Shown in pieces: positions 6,892-9,810 of a stretch of 9,810 bases of DNA (its first letter is position 1; each line of letters begins with the position of its first letter). Source of the DNA: Chloroflexota bacterium (GTDB lineage: Bacteria > Chloroflexota > Limnocylindria > P2-11E); contig JANXXG010000357.1 of the NCBI GenBank assembly GCA_025350745.1, positions 1 to 9,810 on the forward strand. The letters run 5' to 3'. A program made the translations under genes and the position numbers. The notes beneath the pieces were generated by a model, which saw nothing but the letters and a program-made list of their open reading frames with translations, made no database searches and had not been told where the DNA came from.

Positions 6892-7479
6892 TTAGGCGCC
6901 GGCCGGCTGGACCTCGCGCAGGAGGAGCTCGAGCTCGTCGACAGCGCGTCCGAGCCGGAGGGCCAGGGCTTTCGCGATGTCGCCGCTCGCGCTCGCATTC
7001 TGGAGCGTGCCCTCGGCCTCGAGCCGGGCAAGCAACGCGACGGCGCGCCGGAGCCGCCCGATCGTCAGCGATGCCGGGAGCGTGCGACGGAGGTTCGCGA
7101 CGCGCTCTTCGACCTTCTCGAGGCGCCGCCTGAGCTCGTCTTCGAGATCCTCGTTCGCCATCGCTTCGAGGCGCTTCACTTCGTTCTGGAGAGCACCAAG
7201 ATCGCGGGCCACGACCTGCGCCGCCTTCTCGAGCGAGTAGCCCTTCTCGAGGGCCTGACGGATCCGGATCACCTTCTCCATGGCGAACACGTCGTAGTCG
7301 TGGTCGTCATTCGTCGAGGGCTTCACCAAGCCCTTCTTCGTCCAGTAGATGAGCTGACGTGGGGTGACATTGCAGACCCGCGCCGCCTCGGCAGCGGAGA
7401 GCCGGAGGCGCTGGATGACCTCGCCATCGTTGGCGATGAGCACCTGCGCCAGGATGTCCTGCCCGTCGCGGTCCGTCAC
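6892..7479 (-). CDS. MerR-type transcriptional regulator with a coiled-coil C-terminus
   Basis: A 195-residue protein. Residues 27-75 form a MerR-type winged helix-turn-helix: LSAAEAARVCNVTPRQLIYW (27-46), then the wing TKKGLVKPS (47-55) and DVFAMEKVIRIRQALEKGYSLEKAAQVV (63-90). A heptad-patterned, charged coiled coil follows (about 95-135), then an Ala/Leu-rich helical tail. The usual metal-sensor cysteines of MerR/CueR/ZntR are absent; the only Cys is Cys36 in the HTH. It is therefore not an obvious metal regulator, and its ligand is unknown. The GTG start at 7479 is set by a strong ribosome site, AGGGAAGGGGA, 6 nt upstream. It is the first gene of the murT-GNAT-gatD operon, so control of cell-wall amidation or autoregulation is plausible but inferred. 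Confidence 0.82.
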   Translation of the reverse strand: MTDRDGQDILAQVLIANDGEVIQRLRLSAAEAARVCNVTPRQLIYWTKKGLVKPSTNDDHDYDVFAMEKVIRIRQALEKGYSLEKAAQVVARDLGALQNEVKRLEAMANEDLEDELRRRLEKVEERVANLRRTLPASLTIGRLRRAVALLARLEAEGTLQNASASGDIAKALALRLGRAVDELELLLREVQPAGA

Positions 7480-7485
7480 CGTGGC

Positions 7486-7496
7486 TCCCCTTCCCT
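7486..7496 (-). promoter_or_regulatory. Ribosome binding site that fixes the MerR-type gene start
   Basis: On the minus strand AGGGAAGGGGA lies 6 nt before the GTG at 7479. It is the strongest Shine-Dalgarno-like sequence I found in the window. It rules out the longer in-frame reading that would begin near 7599 and run through the promoter region. Confidence 0.7.
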
Positions 7497-7533
7497 GCAC
7501 CCGCTCGGACACGCCCGGTCGCGGGAGGCGACG

Positions 7534-7562
7534 AGTGTGCTTGGAGGCCCTGAGCGTGTCAA
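7534..7562 (-). promoter_or_regulatory. Candidate sigma-70-type promoter for the MerR-type gene/murT/gatD operon
   Basis: A perfect -35 hexamer TTGACA (7562-7557 on the minus strand) is followed after 17 nt by CACACT (7539-7534). CACACT matches TATAAT at only three positions. It lies 55-83 nt upstream of the merR GTG, in the 129-nt gap after the dodecin-like gene. The -35 is convincing in DNA this GC-rich; the -10 is weak, as expected if an activator such as a MerR-type protein helps. Confidence 0.4.
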
Positions 7563-7575
7563 TAACTAGGACAGG

Positions 7576-7593
7576 TGGTCCGATACAGGACCA
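7576..7593. repeat. Inverted repeat upstream of the MerR-type gene promoter
   Basis: TGGTCC-gataca-GGACCA is a perfect 6-bp inverted repeat with a 6-nt spacer. It lies 13 nt upstream of the -35 box and 15 nt downstream of the dodecin-like stop codon. There is no T-run on either side, so it is a better operator candidate than a terminator. MerR-family operators normally lie between -35 and -10, and this one does not. Confidence 0.35.
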
Positions 7594-7608
7594 TGGCACA
7601 GACCGAGG

Positions 7609-7845
7609 CTAGGACTTCTTCGCGGCCCGCTTCGGCGCCGCGAGGGCCTGGCGATAGGCCACCTTCGCGCTCACGTGATACGTCGTGATGCCTCGCGGAC
7701 CGAGATCGGCCCACTGCCGGGCGATCTCAACGGCGACCGGCTCGCCCACTTCCGCACGAGCGGTCTTCACCGCCGCCTTCAGTGCCGCGTCCCAGCCGGT
7801 GCGCGCGGATCCGGTGGTCTCGTGCAGGCGAACGACGACCGGCAC
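7609..7845 (-). CDS. Dodecin-like small protein
   Basis: A 78-residue protein that fits dodecin, the small flavin-binding protein that forms hollow dodecamers: a first strand PVVVRLHETTGSA (2-14), one helix GWDAALKAAVKTARAEVG (17-34), then strands AVEIARQWADL (38-48) and RGITTYHVSAKVAYR (51-65). The G-S/T-S...W..A...A segment and the ITTYHVSAKV strand are typical of the family. A Lys/Ala-rich tail (66-78) extends past the usual end. Aligning by eye to Halobacterium dodecin, the flavin-stacking Trp36 position is Ala38 and the Gln55 position is His57. The GTG start at 7845 lies 10 nt after the ntrC-like stop. A longer frame of 119 residues would overlap that gene by 110 nt with Arg/Ser-rich shadow sequence. 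It probably shares a transcript with the regulator. Cofactor binding is uncertain. Confidence 0.7.
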   Translation of the reverse strand: MPVVVRLHETTGSARTGWDAALKAAVKTARAEVGEPVAVEIARQWADLGPRGITTYHVSAKVAYRQALAAPKRAAKKS

Positions 7846-7855
7846 CTTGGCAGAA

Positions 7856-9253
<1,398 letters not shown>

Positions 9254-9267
9254 TTGTTCTGTACGGT

Positions 9268-9295
9268 TCCTTCCCGAAAGGAGGCGCTTCGCGCC
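9268..9295 (-). promoter_or_regulatory. Two back-to-back hairpins in the leader of the NtrC-type gene
   Basis: Read on the minus strand, GGCGC-gaa-GCGCC (9295-9283) is followed directly by TCCTT-tcggg-AAGGA (9282-9268). The 3' arm of the second hairpin contains the only Shine-Dalgarno-like sequence before the GTG (GGAAGGA), so folding could hide it. The stems are only 5-6 bp, and chance is possible in GC-rich DNA. Confidence 0.35.
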
Positions 9296-9314
9296 ACCTT
9301 GACTCCCCGGCTAC

Positions 9315-9328
9315 GCCATTGTTGTGCC
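9315..9328 (-). promoter_or_regulatory. Candidate sigma-54 (-24/-12) promoter for the NtrC-type regulator
   Basis: The minus strand reads GGCACAACAATGGC, which has the invariant GG-N10-GC spacing and agrees with GGCAC and T-GC of the TGGCAC-N5-TTGC consensus. It lies about 60 nt upstream of the GTG, a sensible distance, and would suit autoregulation by a sigma-54 activator. GG-N10-GC alone is common in GC-rich DNA, so this is tentative. Confidence 0.3.
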
Positions 9329-9349
9329 GCAGAGCGTACATGTTGTCAA
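9321..9349 (-). promoter_or_regulatory. Candidate sigma-70-type promoter for the NtrC-type regulator and dodecin-like gene
   Basis: A perfect TTGACA (9349-9344, minus strand) is followed after 17 nt by CACAAC (9326-9321), a poor -10. The arrangement resembles the one before the MerR-type gene: a perfect TTGACA, 17 nt, then a CACA-type hexamer. It overlaps the sigma-54 candidate, so only one of the two may be real. Confidence 0.4.
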
Positions 9350-9384
9350 GTCTGCCGGTGGTCGAGGCAAGCTGACCCTCGAAA

Positions 9385-9403
9385 GTGACCGACTATCGGT
9401 CAC
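9385..9403 (-). terminator. Terminator-like inverted repeat at the end of the MFS gene
   Basis: GTGACCGA and TCGGTCAC form a perfect 8-bp stem around a 3-nt loop. In minus-strand order the stem is followed by TTTCGAG, a short T-run, and it overlaps the TGA of the MFS gene (9402-9400). This suits a rho-independent terminator with a weak tail, or an operator for the downstream promoter. Confidence 0.45.
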
Positions 9404-9810
9404 GGCACCTGGCTGACCGAAGGGACAAATCGAGCCGCGAAGAGTGTTGTCCCAAGCGTTACAGCGCCGGCGATTGTGATCAAGAACCCAGCGTCGATGC
9501 GATCTGCGAGCACACCGCTGATGACGATCACCGGCAGCCAGGACACGTTGAGCAAGGCTATGCGAGCGCCGAAGACGCGCGCCCGGAGCTCCGGCGGTGT
9601 GACTTCCTGCGAGATCGTGATGTTCGGCACCACAAAGATGATGTTCGCGACGCCCATCAGGAAGAACAGGACCAACGCAGGCAGAAGACTCGGCGCGAGT
9701 CCCAGCAACATGAGCAGCAGACCGTAGCTGGCGAAACCGAAGAGCAAGAGTTGTCCCTTTCGGAACTGCGTCATGAACTCAGGAAGCGTGAGACCGGCAG
9801 CGACCGCGCC
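9400..9810 (-). CDS. MFS transporter, C-terminal part (5' end outside the window)
   Basis: The frame is open to the right edge, giving 136 residues and a TGA at 9402-9400. The Met at 9774 is internal: the codons before it continue in frame as GAVAAGLTLPEF. About four membrane helices are visible: LLLFGFASYGLLLMLLGLA, LVLFFLMGVANIIFVVPNI, SWLPVIVISGVLADRI and LITIAGAVTLGTTLFAA. Between the second and third lies the cytoplasmic block ISQEVTPPELRARVFG, the form found in drug-efflux-type MFS proteins (MFS_3/enterobactin exporter-like). Substrate unknown. GC is lower here than in the centre of the window (34/60 in 9421-9480 by hand), which may reflect membrane-protein composition or transfer. Confidence 0.8.
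   Translation of the reverse strand, partial: GAVAAGLTLPEFMTQFRKGQLLLFGFASYGLLLMLLGLAPSLLPALVLFFLMGVANIIFVVPNITISQEVTPPELRARVFGARIALLNVSWLPVIVISGVLADRIDAGFLITIAGAVTLGTTLFAARFVPSVSQVP

Overview
This is a GC-rich stretch (one hand-counted line, 6841-6900, is 44/60 G+C). Nearly every gene lies on the minus strand, and GTG starts are common. Features that point to the host are a MurT/GatD pair (D-glutamate amidation of peptidoglycan), a sigma-54-type NtrC-family activator, a Tad/Flp pilus operon and a dodecin-like protein. Sigma-54 activators argue against Actinobacteria. I think a high-GC, probably uncultured bacterium of the Chloroflexota type (Limnocylindria- or Dormibacteria-like) most likely, but that is inference from gene content and not proof.

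The layout below follows transcription, from high to low coordinates. (1) 9400-9810 is the 3' end of an MFS transporter that runs off the right edge and closes in a terminator-like inverted repeat. (2) 7609-9253 holds an NtrC-type response regulator and, 10 nt downstream, a small dodecin-like gene. The 146-nt region in front of the regulator carries a perfect -35 box, a candidate sigma-54 site and two back-to-back hairpins. (3) 3706-7479 is a tight four-gene operon: a MerR-type regulator, murT, a two-domain GNAT acetyltransferase, and gatD. Junctions are +10 nt, +3 nt and a 1-nt overlap. MurT and GatD form the enzyme that amidates D-Glu of lipid II. The acetyltransferase sitting between them is unusual. 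(4) 136-3640 is an overlapping operon: a secreted or membrane-anchored alpha/beta hydrolase, TadE, a TadG-like protein, a SAF/CpaB-like protein, a CpaE/TadZ-like ATPase and the start of CpaF. Every junction overlaps by 4 or 16 nt.

The Tad operon breaks off abruptly. CpaF stops after 104 codons, before its ATPase core, and no frame continues the family. The left end then drops in GC and carries what may be the tail of a plus-strand gene (2-82). This looks like a rearrangement, insertion or assembly junction that cuts the pilus operon before tadB/tadC.

The points most worth following up are the acetyltransferase inside the murT-gatD pair, the dodecin-like protein that lacks the usual flavin-contact residues, the Arg-substituted Walker A of CpaE, the hydrolase coupled to tadE, and the cpaF break. 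I saw no tRNA, rRNA, CRISPR array, transposase or long repeat. There is no gene-free stretch longer than about 150 bases.
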